This document shows positions 24,943 through 33,716 of a DNA stretch of 36,269 nucleotides, piece after piece (the stretch's first letter is position 1; every line of letters begins with the position of its first letter). The translations under genes and the position numbers were made by a program. This stretch comes from JAKAXG01 sp035702985 (GTDB taxonomy: Bacteria; Actinomycetota; Acidimicrobiia; Acidimicrobiales; Palsa-688), in the NCBI GenBank assembly GCA_035702985.1, contig DASSZD010000045.1, positions 1 through 36,269 of the forward strand. Reading direction: 5' to 3'. The notes under the pieces are model-generated. The model worked only from the letters and a program-made list of their open reading frames with translations. It was not told where the DNA came from and searched no databases.

Positions 24943-25839
24943 GTGCGGATCCTGGTCACAGGCAGCAAGGGCTTCGTGGGCCACTGGCTCATCGCCCACC
25001 TGGAGGAATCCGGTGACGAGGCCATCGGCCTGGACGCCGAGGTCGACATCACCGAACCGGCCGGGTTGCGGGAGGTGGTGGTGACCGCCGCCCCCGATGC
25101 CATATGCCACCTGGCCGCCCTCTCCAGCGTGGGGGCCTCATGGGGGGCCGGGCAGGCCACCTACCAGGTCAACACCGTCGGCACCGCCAACCTGCTCGAC
25201 GCCGCCCTGGCCTGCCGGCGGCGGCCCCGGGTGCTGCTGATCAGCTCGTCCGAGGTCTACGGCCGGGTCGGCCCCCAGGACCTGCCGCTGGGCGAGGACC
25301 GCGCCTTCGCCCCGGTCAGCCCGTACGCGGCCAGCAAGGCGGCCGCCGAACTGGTCGGCCTGCAGGCGTGGCTGGGATCCGGGCTGGAGGTGGTGCGGGC
25401 CCGGCCGTTCAACCACACCGGGCCCGGGCAGCGGCCCGACTTCGTGGTCCCGGCCCTGGCCCAGCAGGTGGCGGAAGCCCGCCGGGGCGGCGCCGACCGG
25501 CTCAACACCGGCAACCTGGAGGCCCGCCGCGACATCAGCGACGTCCGCGACGTGGTGCGCGCCTACCGGCTGCTCCTGCAGTCGGGCCAGGCCGGCCAGG
25601 TGTACAACGTCTGCCGGGGGGAAGCGGTGAGCATCAGGCACGTGGCGGAGAGGCTGCTGGCCCTGGCCGGCGCCGACATCCCCATCGTGGTGGACCCGGC
25701 CCGGGTCCGGCCGGTCGAGATACCGGAGCTGCGCGGCGATCCCAGCCGGCTCACCGCCGTCACCGGGTGGCAGCCGGTCATCCCCCTGGACACCACCCTG
25801 GGAGACGTCCTGGGTTTCTGGCTGCGCCAGGAGGGCTGA
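24943..25839 (+). CDS. GDP-6-deoxy-D-mannose reductase-like SDR (Rmd type)
   Basis: Rmd reduces GDP-4-keto-6-deoxy-mannose to GDP-D-rhamnose. The 298-aa protein has VTGSKGFVGHWL (residues 5-16), ICHLAALSSVG, SSSEVYG (101-107), catalytic Tyr128/Lys132 in SPYAASK, and the family-typical RARPFNHTGPGQ and ARRDISDVRDVVRAY. It lacks the longer substrate loops of GDP-mannose 4,6-dehydratase, the enzyme expected before it, which is not in the window. The ManC-like gene could supply GDP-mannose. The start is GTG at 24943, 3 nt after the previous stop. A different NDP-4-keto sugar substrate is possible. Confidence 0.82.
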   Translation: MRILVTGSKGFVGHWLIAHLEESGDEAIGLDAEVDITEPAGLREVVVTAAPDAICHLAALSSVGASWGAGQATYQVNTVGTANLLDAALACRRRPRVLLISSSEVYGRVGPQDLPLGEDRAFAPVSPYAASKAAAELVGLQAWLGSGLEVVRARPFNHTGPGQRPDFVVPALAQQVAEARRGGADRLNTGNLEARRDISDVRDVVRAYRLLLQSGQAGQVYNVCRGEAVSIRHVAERLLALAGADIPIVVDPARVRPVEIPELRGDPSRLTAVTGWQPVIPLDTTLGDVLGFWLRQEG

Positions 25840-25856
25840 GCCCGGACCGGCCCCGA

Positions 25857-25897
25857 CGCGTCGAGGGCCGGCCGCGTGAGCGACCGGCCCCGACGCG
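25857..25897. terminator. Large hairpin with direct repeat between convergent genes
   Basis: The left arm at 25857-25871 pairs with 25884-25897, with one bulge and a 12-nt loop. A 16-bp perfect direct repeat, GACCGGCCCCGACGCG, occurs at 25845-25860 and 25882-25897. It lies between the stops of the Rmd-like gene and the phasin-like gene and is probably a bidirectional terminator without a T-run. Confidence 0.5.
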
Positions 25898-25918
25898 GGG
25901 GAAGGGTGGGGGCAGCCG

Positions 25919-26407
25919 TCAGGCCAGGCCGACCGCGGCGCGCAGATTGCGCTCCTGGGTGCCGGCCACGGCCCGGGCCGCCTGCACCAGGTTGCGGGCC
26001 GCCTCCGGCAGGACCTGCTCCAGCCGGTCCAGCTGCTCGTCGAACTGCTGGCGGGCCGGGGCCACCGCCTCGTCGACGGACCGGGCCAGCTCGGTGAGCT
26101 GCTCCCGGACCACGCCCGAGTCGGGGAGATCGCCGGACACCTTGGCGAACTGCTCCCGCAGCTCGGCAAGCTGCTGGCGGGCGGTGGCCAGGTAGCCCTC
26201 CGCCTGGCCGTTGAGGCTGGCGGTCAGCCCGGAGAGCTGCGACAGCTGGGTCTCCAGCTGCTTCATGAGCTCCACCCGCTGTACCTGGGCCTTCTGGAAG
26301 CCCAGAACCCCGAGGCCCACCACCACGTAGGCGGCTTCCTTGACGGCGTTGTTGAACTCGGCGGCAGCCTTCTCGAGATCCACGTTGGCGAACTTGACTT
26401 CGGGCAT
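25919..26407 (-). CDS. Phasin-like or coiled-coil amphipathic helical protein
   Basis: This 162-aa protein is almost wholly helical. Residues 1-22 are polar (MPEVKFANVDLEKAAAEFNN). Residues 25-42 are a short hydrophobic stretch (AAYVVVGLGVLGFQKAQV), too brief for certain membrane insertion. The rest is Gln/Leu/Ala-rich heptad-like coil (QLETQLSQLSGLTASLNG, QQLAELREQFAKVSG). This resembles phasins or HBHA-type proteins that coat lipid or polymer surfaces. No enzymatic motif is seen. The ATG at 26407 has a perfect AGGAGG at 26413-26418. An upstream in-frame ATG would lack a Shine-Dalgarno sequence. The promoter carries the TGTTATACA element shared with the 204-aa unknown gene. Confidence 0.75.
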   Translation of the reverse strand: MPEVKFANVDLEKAAAEFNNAVKEAAYVVVGLGVLGFQKAQVQRVELMKQLETQLSQLSGLTASLNGQAEGYLATARQQLAELREQFAKVSGDLPDSGVVREQLTELARSVDEAVAPARQQFDEQLDRLEQVLPEAARNLVQAARAVAGTQERNLRAAVGLA

Positions 26408-26452
26408 TGATACCTCCTCTCGCGGCTCCGCCATCCGCACGGACCGCGCTTG

Positions 26453-26477
26453 CTGTTATGTAGTCAGTGTATAACAG
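26453..26477. promoter_or_regulatory. Extended -10 and inverted repeat upstream of the phasin-like gene
   Basis: On the minus strand TGTTATACA (26468-26476) is an extended -10 about 60 nt before the ATG. It is embedded in a perfect 7-bp inverted repeat, CTGTTAT (26453-26459) and ATAACAG (26471-26477). No good -35 is seen. A repressor bound to the dyad would block the promoter. Confidence 0.5.
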
Positions 26478-26642
26478 TTGCAAGCACTTGGGAAGGTTCC
26501 GGGCGGGAAAGTGCCCGATGTCACCTCGGGTGGCGGCGCCGGTGGTTCTCCGTCCCACCTACCCCATTTGGCCGGAACGTGTCGCTCTCGGTGGTGGCGA
26601 CCTCCGACCTGGGCGGATGGTTCACTACTGTGATCCACCCGG

Positions 26643-29600
26643 ATGCAGCCCGACCCCTCTACGCCGGCGCCTGCGGTCGTGGCCGTGGTCGTCACCCGCG
26701 ACCCCGGCCTCTGGTTCGACGAGGTTCTGCGCTCCATCGCGGCCCAGGACTACCCCAACCTGTCGGTCCTCGTCATCGACGCCGGGTCAGGCGAGGACCC
26801 CACCCCGGCGGTGGCCGCCGCCGTGCCGGGCGCCTTCGTGCGCCGGCTGGAGAAGAAGGTCGGATTCGGCACGGCCGCCAACGAGGTGATGGGCATCGTC
26901 GAGGGGGCCTCCCACTACCTGTTCTGCCACGACGACGTGGTCCTGGCTCCCGACGCGGTCCGGATGCTGGTCGAGGAGGCGTTCCGGTCCAACGCCGGCA
27001 TCGTCAGCCCCAAGTTCGTCCTGTGGGACGACCCCGAGCGGCTGCTGGCCGTCGGCCTCACCACCGACAAGGTGGGGGCGGTGCGCAGCCTGGTGGATCG
27101 GGGGGAACTGGACCAGGAACAGCACGACTCGGTGCGCGAGATCCTGGTCGCCCCCTCGGGCGCCACCCTGGTGCGGGCCGACCTGTTCTCGGCCCTGGGC
27201 GGGTTCGACCCGGTGATCGACGCCGACGGGGAGGACCTCGACCTGTGCTGGCGGGCCCGGCTGGTCGGCGCCCGCATCGTGGTCGCCCCCGCCGCCCGGG
27301 TCCGCCACCTCGAGGCCACCCGGCAGAGCCTGCGGCGCCAGCCGCCGGCGGCCCGGGCCGGGGCCCACCGGTACCGCACCCTGCTCACCTGCTACCGGTG
27401 GCACAACCTGGTGTGGATCGTGCCGCTGGCCGTGCTCTGGGCGCTGGGCGAAGCGGCCACGGAGGCGGTGCGGGGCCGGGGCGGGGCGGCCACCGCCGTC
27501 CTGAGGTCGCTGGTCGACGCGGTGCGCCGCCCGGGCCAGCTGCGCCAGGCCCGGCGCCGGGTGCAGAGGAAACGGCGGGCCGGGGACGGTGCCCTGCGGG
27601 CGCTGCAGGTCCGGGGCAACGCCCGGCTGCGGATGTTCCTGCAGTCGCGCGTGGACGACGTCAGGAGCGGCTTCCCGCACCACCTCCCGGTAGCCTCCGG
27701 CGCGGTGAGGGCCGACGGCGGACCCCCCGTCCCGGCAGCCCGGTCCAGCTGGCGCACGGACGCCCTCATCGGGCTCCTCGTGCTGATGCTGCTGGTGTTC
27801 GGGACCCGCAGCATCCTGGGGGGCGGCCTGCCCCGCCTCGGGACCATCCCGGACACGTCCTCCGGGTGGGCGTCGCTGTGGTCGTCGTGGTGGTCGTCCT
27901 GGCAGCCCGGGTTCCTCGGGTCGGCCGGCCCCGGCAGCCCGGCCATGGCCCTGATGGGCGTCCTGGGGACCGTTCTGTTCGGCGCGGTCGGAACCCTCCG
28001 CCACGTGGTGGTGCTCGGCCCGCTCCTGGTCGGACCGGCCGGGGCCTACCGGGCGGCCCGCCACTGGTCGTCGCGCCGGGGCCAGATCGCCGCCGCGGTG
28101 TTCTACGCCGTGGTCCCGGTCCCCTACAACGCCCTGGCCCGGGGTCACTGGCCGGCCCTGGTCGTGCTGGCCGCCACGCCCTGGTTCCTGTCCGTGCTCA
28201 TCCGCCTGTCCAACCTGGTGCCGGCGCCGGTCACCTCCCTGGGCCGGGTCCCGGGCCGCCTGGTGGGGCTGGCGATGCTGGTCGCCGCCACCGCCTCGGT
28301 GGCCCCGTCGTTCCTCTACGTGGTGCCCATCGTCGGGCTGGCGCTGATGGCCGGCTCGACCCTGGCCGGCCGGCCGGTGGCCGCGCTACGGGCGTTCGGC
28401 CTGACGGTCGGGGCCGCCGTGATCGGCTTCGTCCTGCTCCTGCCGTGGTCGGCGACCGTCCTCGGGAGCCGGGCCGCGGTGCTCGGACCGACGTCCGGAT
28501 CGGCCGGGCAGCTCGGCCTGGGGCAGATCCTGCGGTTCCACACCGGCCCCTACGGCGGCGGATGGTGGGAATGGCTGCTCCTGGCGGCCGCCGCCCTCCC
28601 CCTGCTGGTGGGCCGGGAATGGAGGCTCGAGTGGGCGGCCCGCCTGTGGGCGGTGGCCCTGGTCTTCTTCGGTCTGGCCTGGGCCGGGTCCCGGGGGTGG
28701 CTGCCCCCGCTGCCCGTGGAGGTGGCGCTGGCCCCGGCCGCCGCGGCGCTGGCCGGCTCGACCGCCCTGGGCGTGGCCGCCTTCGAGCTGGACCTGCCGG
28801 GATACCGCTTCGGTTGGCGCCAGGCGGCCGCCGCGGCGGCCGGGCTGTGCCTGCTCCTGGCCGCCGTACCGTTCGTGGTGGCGGCCGGGGGCGGCCGCTG
28901 GGATACGCCCGCCGGCGACGTCTCGTCGCCCCTGGCCTTCCTGCCCGGCCACCACGCCGGCGACTACCGGGTGCTCTGGGTGGGGAGCCCGGACTCCCTG
29001 CCGCTGGCCAGCCGCCAGCTCGAGCCGGGCATGGCCTACGCCACGTCCTGGGACGGGCTGCCGTCGCTGGCCGACGACTGGGTGGCGGGCGACTCCGGGG
29101 CGGCCGGCCAGCTGTCCAGCGACCTCCGGTTGGTCGAGCACGGTCTGACCACCAAGCTGGGCCACCTGCTGGCCCCCACCGGGGTGCGCTACCTGGTCAT
29201 CCCCAACCATCTGGGCCCGACCGGGTCCGGCGGGCCGCCGGTGCCGGTGCCCAGCGCCCTGGTGGCCGGCCTCGGGCTGCAGACCGACCTGCACATGCTC
29301 AACGTGGGCGACTCCGACTACTACGTGTACCAGAACGACGCCTGGGCCCCCGTCCTCAACTACCTCCCGACCCCGGCCCAGAGCGTGGCGGCGCAGGGCA
29401 GCACCGCCCAACGGGCGTTGGGTGAGACCGACCTGGCGGCGGCCCGGCCGGCTCTCACCTCGGGCCCGACGCCCGGCCGGGTGGCCCCCGGCGCGGTGCT
29501 GTTCGACGGGTCCACCTACTCGGCCGGATGGCGCCTGCAGGTCCCCGGGCACCGGCTGGCCCCGGCCCGGGCGTTCGGGTGGGCCATGTCGTTCCGGGTG

Positions 29601-29882
29601 CCGGCCGGCCCGGGCGGCCAGCCCGAACCGGCCCACCTGCGCTACAGCGGACCGTTCCTGGTGAGAGGGGGGGACATCCTCCAGGTGATCCTGTGGGGGC
29701 TGGCGGTGGTGTTCGCCGTCCGCGACCTGCGCCGGCGCCACCGCAGCGGGGCGGCGCCCGAGACCTCCGAACTCGAATGGTTCCTGCCGGCCACGCCCGC
29801 CGCCCCCCGGCGCACGGCCCGGACCCGGGCCCGGGAAGCGGCCTCGGCGGGCGCGCCGGAGGAGGTCTGGACCGATGTCTAG
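26643..29882 (+). CDS. GT2 glycosyltransferase fused to a large polytopic membrane domain
   Basis: This 1079-aa protein begins with a GT2 domain: VVAVVVTRDPGLWFDEVL (residues 12-29), VIDAGSG, the metal-binding HDD at 96-98, and GEDLDLCWRARL near 200. Then come about ten or more hydrophobic spans between roughly 255 and 760 (WIVPLAVLWALG, DALIGLLVLMLLVFG, VLLLPWSATVLG and others), followed by a large extracytoplasmic region (about 765-1010) and a final span near 1030. Similar giant proteins accompany DUF5719 genes in actinobacteria, as I recall. The donor is probably a nucleotide or polyprenyl sugar for envelope glycans. The ATG at 26643 opens a 235-bp gap shared with the divergent phasin-like gene. 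The 3' end overlaps the next gene by 8 nt. Confidence 0.88.
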   Translation: MQPDPSTPAPAVVAVVVTRDPGLWFDEVLRSIAAQDYPNLSVLVIDAGSGEDPTPAVAAAVPGAFVRRLEKKVGFGTAANEVMGIVEGASHYLFCHDDVVLAPDAVRMLVEEAFRSNAGIVSPKFVLWDDPERLLAVGLTTDKVGAVRSLVDRGELDQEQHDSVREILVAPSGATLVRADLFSALGGFDPVIDADGEDLDLCWRARLVGARIVVAPAARVRHLEATRQSLRRQPPAARAGAHRYRTLLTCYRWHNLVWIVPLAVLWALGEAATEAVRGRGGAATAVLRSLVDAVRRPGQLRQARRRVQRKRRAGDGALRALQVRGNARLRMFLQSRVDDVRSGFPHHLPVASGAVRADGGPPVPAARSSWRTDALIGLLVLMLLVFGTRSILGGGLPRLGTIPDTSSGWASLWSSWWSSWQPGFLGSAGPGSPAMALMGVLGTVLFGAVGTLRHVVVLGPLLVGPAGAYRAARHWSSRRGQIAAAVFYAVVPVPYNALARGHWPALVVLAATPWFLSVLIRLSNLVPAPVTSLGRVPGRLVGLAMLVAATASVAPSFLYVVPIVGLALMAGSTLAGRPVAALRAFGLTVGAAVIGFVLLLPWSATVLGSRAAVLGPTSGSAGQLGLGQILRFHTGPYGGGWWEWLLLAAAALPLLVGREWRLEWAARLWAVALVFFGLAWAGSRGWLPPLPVEVALAPAAAALAGSTALGVAAFELDLPGYRFGWRQAAAAAAGLCLLLAAVPFVVAAGGGRWDTPAGDVSSPLAFLPGHHAGDYRVLWVGSPDSLPLASRQLEPGMAYATSWDGLPSLADDWVAGDSGAAGQLSSDLRLVEHGLTTKLGHLLAPTGVRYLVIPNHLGPTGSGGPPVPVPSALVAGLGLQTDLHMLNVGDSDYYVYQNDAWAPVLNYLPTPAQSVAAQGSTAQRALGETDLAAARPALTSGPTPGRVAPGAVLFDGSTYSAGWRLQVPGHRLAPARAFGWAMSFRVPAGPGGQPEPAHLRYSGPFLVRGGDILQVILWGLAVVFAVRDLRRRHRSGAAPETSELEWFLPATPAAPRRTARTRAREAASAGAPEEVWTDV

Positions 29883-31359
29883 GCACGCCGCCCGCTCCGC
29901 CCGGCGGGCCCCCATCCTGGCCGTGCTGATCGCCGTCCTGGTCGCCGGGGGGCTGCTCGACCGCGGTTCCCGCCCGGCCGCCCCGGTCCCGGCCGGGGCC
30001 CCCGCCGTCCAGCCCATGCCCATCGCCGCCCCGGCCGCCGCCCTGTCGTCCTCGTGGTTCTGTGCCGGGGCTTCGGACGGCGGCAGCCCGTCCCTGCCCG
30101 GCACGGTGGTCATCGCCAACGGCGGCGCCCGCCCGGTGAGCGCCTCGGTGACGGTGGTCGGCGCATCGTCCAAACCGACCACCACGACGGTCCCCGTCGC
30201 CGCCTACCGGTCGGCCACCGTGGCCGAGAAGCTGGGCGGCGGGGGCCAGTGGGTGGGTGCCATCGTCACGGTGGACGGCGGGTCGGTGGGGGTCTCGCAG
30301 GTGACCGACGGGCCGCTCGGCCGGACCACCACGCCGTGCGCCACGTCCGGCTCGCAGCACTGGTACTTCCCGGCCGGCCAGACCAGGGTCAACGCCGACG
30401 AGGCCATCATCCTGTTGAACCCGTATCCCACCGACAGCATCGTCGACCTGTCGTTCACCACCGACCAGGGCATCGAGCAGCCCCAGGACTTCCAGGGACT
30501 CGACGTGCCCCGCGGCGGGCTGGTGGCCGTCGACATCGGCTCCCGCCTGCGCCGGCGGGCGTCCATAGCCACCACCGTCTCCGCCCGGTCGGGGAGCGTG
30601 GTCGCCTACCAGGTCGGATGGGTCACCCCCCCGCCCGCCAATGCGCCCCTGGTCGGGACCAAGGCGGCCAGCGCCCCGCTGGCCGACCCGGCCCTGCCGT
30701 CGCCGGGCGACACCGTCACCCTGGGCGCCCCGTCCGCGGGCACGTCGTGGGTGTGGCCGGACGGGTGGGCCGGCAATGGGCTCGACGAGCGCTACGTGAT
30801 CTACAACCCCGGGCCCCGGCCGGCCGACGTCAAGCTGTCGGTGGGGCTGCAGCAGGGATCGGCCGAACCTTTTTCCGTGAAGGTCGAGCCGTACTCGGTG
30901 GTCCCGGTGGTGTCCGAACAGTCCGCCCGCATACCCGCCGGGGTGGCCCACTCGGCCACGCTGACCAGCGAGAACGGCGTACCGGTGGTCGCCGCCCGGA
31001 CCGTCACCGCCGTCAACGCGTCCGGCCCGGTGGGGGTGCACAGCGGCGTGGGCCAGCTGCTGGGCGGCCGCCTGACCGCCCCCGACTGGCTGATCCCGGC
31101 GCCGATGACCGACGCCTCGCACCACGGTCACGTGGTCATCTACAACCCGGGGACGGCCACGGTGACGGCGCAGCTGTCGGGCCCGGGGATCAGCGGCAGC
31201 CAGGCGGTGACCGTGCCGGCGGCGGGCCGCGCCGACGTTCAGCTCGGCCCGGGGGTGTCCGGTCCGCTCGGCGTGCGGGCCACCAGGCCGGTGTACACGG
31301 AGTACGACCTGTACGGCCCGGCCGGCCTGAGCCTCAGCTTCGGGATACCCCTCAGCTAG
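29875..31359 (+). CDS. DUF5719-like secreted or anchored surface protein
   Basis: This 494-aa protein has a basic start and one hydrophobic span (APILAVLIAVLVAGGLLD, about residues 12-29), acting as signal or anchor. The ectodomain seems built from beta-sandwich-like repeats, each with an N-x-G or NPG turn: VVIANGGARPVSASV, IILLNPYPTDSIVDL, YVIYNPGPRPADVKL and VVIYNPGTATVTAQL. Two cysteines near residues 63 and 161 may pair. No catalytic motif is visible. It matches DUF5719 by layout and by its position after a giant GT2 protein. The ATG lies inside the last codons of the GT2 gene (8-nt overlap), so the pair is probably made together and may form one envelope complex. Confidence 0.82.
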   Translation: MSRHAARSARRAPILAVLIAVLVAGGLLDRGSRPAAPVPAGAPAVQPMPIAAPAAALSSSWFCAGASDGGSPSLPGTVVIANGGARPVSASVTVVGASSKPTTTTVPVAAYRSATVAEKLGGGGQWVGAIVTVDGGSVGVSQVTDGPLGRTTTPCATSGSQHWYFPAGQTRVNADEAIILLNPYPTDSIVDLSFTTDQGIEQPQDFQGLDVPRGGLVAVDIGSRLRRRASIATTVSARSGSVVAYQVGWVTPPPANAPLVGTKAASAPLADPALPSPGDTVTLGAPSAGTSWVWPDGWAGNGLDERYVIYNPGPRPADVKLSVGLQQGSAEPFSVKVEPYSVVPVVSEQSARIPAGVAHSATLTSENGVPVVAARTVTAVNASGPVGVHSGVGQLLGGRLTAPDWLIPAPMTDASHHGHVVIYNPGTATVTAQLSGPGISGSQAVTVPAAGRADVQLGPGVSGPLGVRATRPVYTEYDLYGPAGLSLSFGIPLS

Positions 31360-31377
31360 AGCCTCGGTAGCGGCCCC

Positions 31378-31399
31378 CTTCCCGCCGGGCGGCGGGAGG
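31378..31399. terminator. Hairpin between the DUF5719-like gene and ftsH
   Basis: CCCGCC (31381-31386) and GGCGGG (31391-31396) with a GGGC loop form the core stem. It extends outward by three more pairs including one wobble. It lies in the 51-bp gap between convergent stops and has no T-run. Confidence 0.45.
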
Positions 31400-31410
31400 A
31401 GACGGGCCTC

Positions 31411-33360
31411 TCAGATGTCCCCGGGCTCGGCGGTGATGGCTTCGGCGAAGCGGGGGACGGTGGGGGCGTTCTCGTGAACCGGACGCCCGTAGGCCTCGTC
31501 GACCAGGCGGCCGACCTCGGTCCCGTCGATGGTCTCCTTCTCGAGCAGGGCGGCGGCCACGGCGGCCAGACCCCGCCGGTGCTCCTGCAGGAGGCGGCTG
31601 GCCCGGGCCTCCTGCTCCCTGAGTATCCGCTCCACCTCCTCGTCTATGACCCGGGAGGTGACGTCGCTGTAGTCGCGGGCGTTGTGCATGAGGTCCTCGC
31701 CGAGGAACACCTGGCCCTCCTGGCCCCAGGCCATGGGGCCGATGCGGTCGCTCATGCCGAACTCCCGGACCATCTTGCGGGCCATCTCGGTGGCCCGCTG
31801 CAGGTCGTTGGACGCCCCGGTGGACAGGCTGCCGAGGGTGAGCTTCTCGGCGCAGCGGCCGCCCATCATCACGCACATGGCGTCCTCGATGTACTCCCGC
31901 CAGTAGGTGTGGCGCTCCTCGATGGGCAGCTGCTGGGTGACCCCCAGGGCCATGCCGGTGGGCAGGATGGTGACCTTGTGCACCGGGTCGGCGTCGGGCA
32001 GAACGTAGGCCAGCACGGCGTGGCCGCCCTCGTGGTAGGCGGTGGCCTCCTTCTCCTTGTCCGACAGGACCGTCGACTCCCGGCGCTGACCCATCAGCAC
32101 CCGGTCCCGGGCGGCCTCGAAGTCCTGCATGGCGATGGCCGCGGCGCCCCGCCGGACGGCGTGCAGGGCGGCCTCGTTGACCAGGTTGGCCAGATCGGCG
32201 CCGCTCATGCCGGGGGTGCCCCGGGCCACCACGGTCAGGTCCACGTCCGGCTCGACCCGCTTGTCCTTGCAGTGCACCGCCAGGATCGGCAGGCGCTCCT
32301 CCAGGTCGGGGAGGGGAACCACGATCTGGCGGTCGAAGCGGCCGGGTCGGAGCAGGGCCGGGTCCAGGATGTCCGGCCGGTTGGTGGCAGCCATCATGAC
32401 CACGCCCTCGGTGGCCTCGAAGCCGTCCATCTCGGCCAGCATCTGGTTGAGGGTCTGCTCCCGCTCGTCGTGGCCGCCGCCCAGGCCGGCCCCCCGCTTG
32501 CGGCCGATGGAGTCGATCTCGTCGATGAAGATGATGGCCGGGGCCTGCTTGCGGGCGGTCTGGAACAGGTCACGCACCCGCGACGCACCCACCCCGACGA
32601 ACATCTCCATGAAGTCCGAACCGGTCACCGAGAGGAACGGCACCCCGGCCTCGCCGGCCACGGCCCGGGCCAGGAGGGTCTTACCGGTACCGGGCGGGCC
32701 GACCAGCAGCACCCCCTTGGGGATCTTGGCCCCGATCTCCTTGAACCGGTTGGCCGACCGCAGGAAGTCCACCACCTCCCGGATCTCGAGCTTGACGCCT
32801 TCGTAGCCGGCCACGTCCGAGAAGGTGGTGCGGGGTCTCTCGGTGGTGTACACCTTGGCCTTGGACCGCCCGATGGACATGATCCCGCTCATCTGACCCT
32901 GGGCCCGGCGGGTCACGAACACCAGCAGCAGGACGATCAGGGCTCCGTAGATGATGTACGGCAGCCAGGCGGCCCAGGCACTGGTCTTGGTGGTGGTCAG
33001 GTTCAGGTTCTTGATGTGGCCCTGATAGTCGGCCAGGGGGGCGCTGTTCTGGTTGAGCGGCACGCCCTGGGTGGCGTACTGCTGACCCGACTTGAGGGTG
33101 TAGGTGATGTGGCCGGTGTCCTCGTTGACCGTGGCGGACTGGACCTGCCCGGCGTTCACGGACGAGATGAAGTCGGAGTAGTTCTGCGTGGGCGTGCTGT
33201 TCGAGCCCCGCATGGACGACAGGGCCAGGGCCAGGATGACTATGGTGGCGAGTACCACGGCGATCCAGCGCCAGTTGTTGTTCGGGGAGGAACCACCGCC
33301 GGGAAGGCCCGGTCCTCCGCCGGGCCTCATGTCCCGCATGTCTCCCGGTTGCCTGCTCAT
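31411..33360 (-). CDS. ftsH: ATP-dependent zinc metalloprotease FtsH
   Basis: FtsH is a hexameric membrane-anchored AAA+ protease that degrades misfolded and regulatory proteins. The 649-aa protein has a Gly/Pro-rich cytosolic N-terminus, TM1 (about 32-49), a periplasmic-side domain, TM2 (about 129-150), Walker A GPPGTGKT (221-228), Walker B IIFIDEID (276-283), the second region of homology at ATNRPDILDPALLRPGRFDR, and the zinc site HEGGH (443-447). The C-terminal tail is short. The ATG at 33360 has TACGAT 7 nt upstream. An ATG at 33369 overlaps that hexamer and is less likely. It is divergent from the DUF3499-like gene. Confidence 0.97.
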   Translation of the reverse strand: MSRQPGDMRDMRPGGGPGLPGGGSSPNNNWRWIAVVLATIVILALALSSMRGSNSTPTQNYSDFISSVNAGQVQSATVNEDTGHITYTLKSGQQYATQGVPLNQNSAPLADYQGHIKNLNLTTTKTSAWAAWLPYIIYGALIVLLLVFVTRRAQGQMSGIMSIGRSKAKVYTTERPRTTFSDVAGYEGVKLEIREVVDFLRSANRFKEIGAKIPKGVLLVGPPGTGKTLLARAVAGEAGVPFLSVTGSDFMEMFVGVGASRVRDLFQTARKQAPAIIFIDEIDSIGRKRGAGLGGGHDEREQTLNQMLAEMDGFEATEGVVMMAATNRPDILDPALLRPGRFDRQIVVPLPDLEERLPILAVHCKDKRVEPDVDLTVVARGTPGMSGADLANLVNEAALHAVRRGAAAIAMQDFEAARDRVLMGQRRESTVLSDKEKEATAYHEGGHAVLAYVLPDADPVHKVTILPTGMALGVTQQLPIEERHTYWREYIEDAMCVMMGGRCAEKLTLGSLSTGASNDLQRATEMARKMVREFGMSDRIGPMAWGQEGQVFLGEDLMHNARDYSDVTSRVIDEEVERILREQEARASRLLQEHRRGLAAVAAALLEKETIDGTEVGRLVDEAYGRPVHENAPTVPRFAEAITAEPGDI

Positions 33361-33367
33361 GTGCTCC

Positions 33368-33373
33368 ATCGTA
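33368..33373 (-). promoter_or_regulatory. -10 element TACGAT of ftsH (leaderless type)
   Basis: On the minus strand TACGAT lies 7 nt before the ATG at 33360. Confidence 0.45.
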
Positions 33374-33408
33374 GGCTGAGGTACCCCATATATGGTCGGA
33401 GACCTCGG

Positions 33409-33414
33409 TAGGAT
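33409..33414 (+). promoter_or_regulatory. -10 element TAGGAT of the DUF3499-like gene (leaderless type)
   Basis: TAGGAT lies 6 nt before the ATG at 33421. It is the same hexamer as upstream of the moeB-like gene. Confidence 0.5.
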
Positions 33415-33420
33415 TCCGCC

Positions 33421-33660
33421 ATGGACCGCCGGCCGAACTGCGCTCGCCCCGGTTGCCAGGGCCAGACGGTCGCCTGGTTGACCTACGACTACGCCGGAAT
33501 GCGGGTGTGGCTGGACGACTTCCCGTCCGAGAGCGGCGACCAGTGGGGATTGTGCACCGGCCACGCAGGGCGGTTGCGGGCCCCGCAGGGCTGGACGCAG
33601 GTGGACCGCCGGGTGGCCCGGCCGTCGCGCTACGAGCCGCCCGCCACCCTCGTCTCCTGA
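33421..33660 (+). CDS. DUF3499-like small putative zinc-binding protein
   Basis: This 79-aa protein has NCARPGC at residues 5-11, an aromatic strand (TVAWLTYDYAG), and LCTGHAGRLRAPQGW near 45-59. The C-x4-C plus C-x2-H arrangement suggests a small zinc site. It fits the actinobacterial DUF3499 family, whose members sit near whiB2, manA or manB and fbi genes. Its function is unknown. Its presence here, close to the cof, ManC and DUF5719 genes, agrees with that neighbourhood. The CPBP gene follows on the same strand. Confidence 0.78.
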   Translation: MDRRPNCARPGCQGQTVAWLTYDYAGMRVWLDDFPSESGDQWGLCTGHAGRLRAPQGWTQVDRRVARPSRYEPPATLVS

Positions 33661-33716
33661 GCACCCCGGGGCCCGAACCGGGCGGCCGACCGCCCAGCCC
33701 GCCGCGGTGGGCCGGG

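Noticed and set aside
26450..26642. A coding start for the long plus-strand frame beginning at 26450
   Set aside because: That frame overlaps the GT2 gene out of phase and is Arg/Pro/Gly-rich. The real gene begins at the ATG at 26643.
26408..26642. Small RNA or extra gene in the 235-bp gap
   Set aside because: Beyond the dyad and extended -10 of the phasin-like gene I see only weak hexamers such as TACTGT at 26626 and no hairpin with a T-run or conserved frame.
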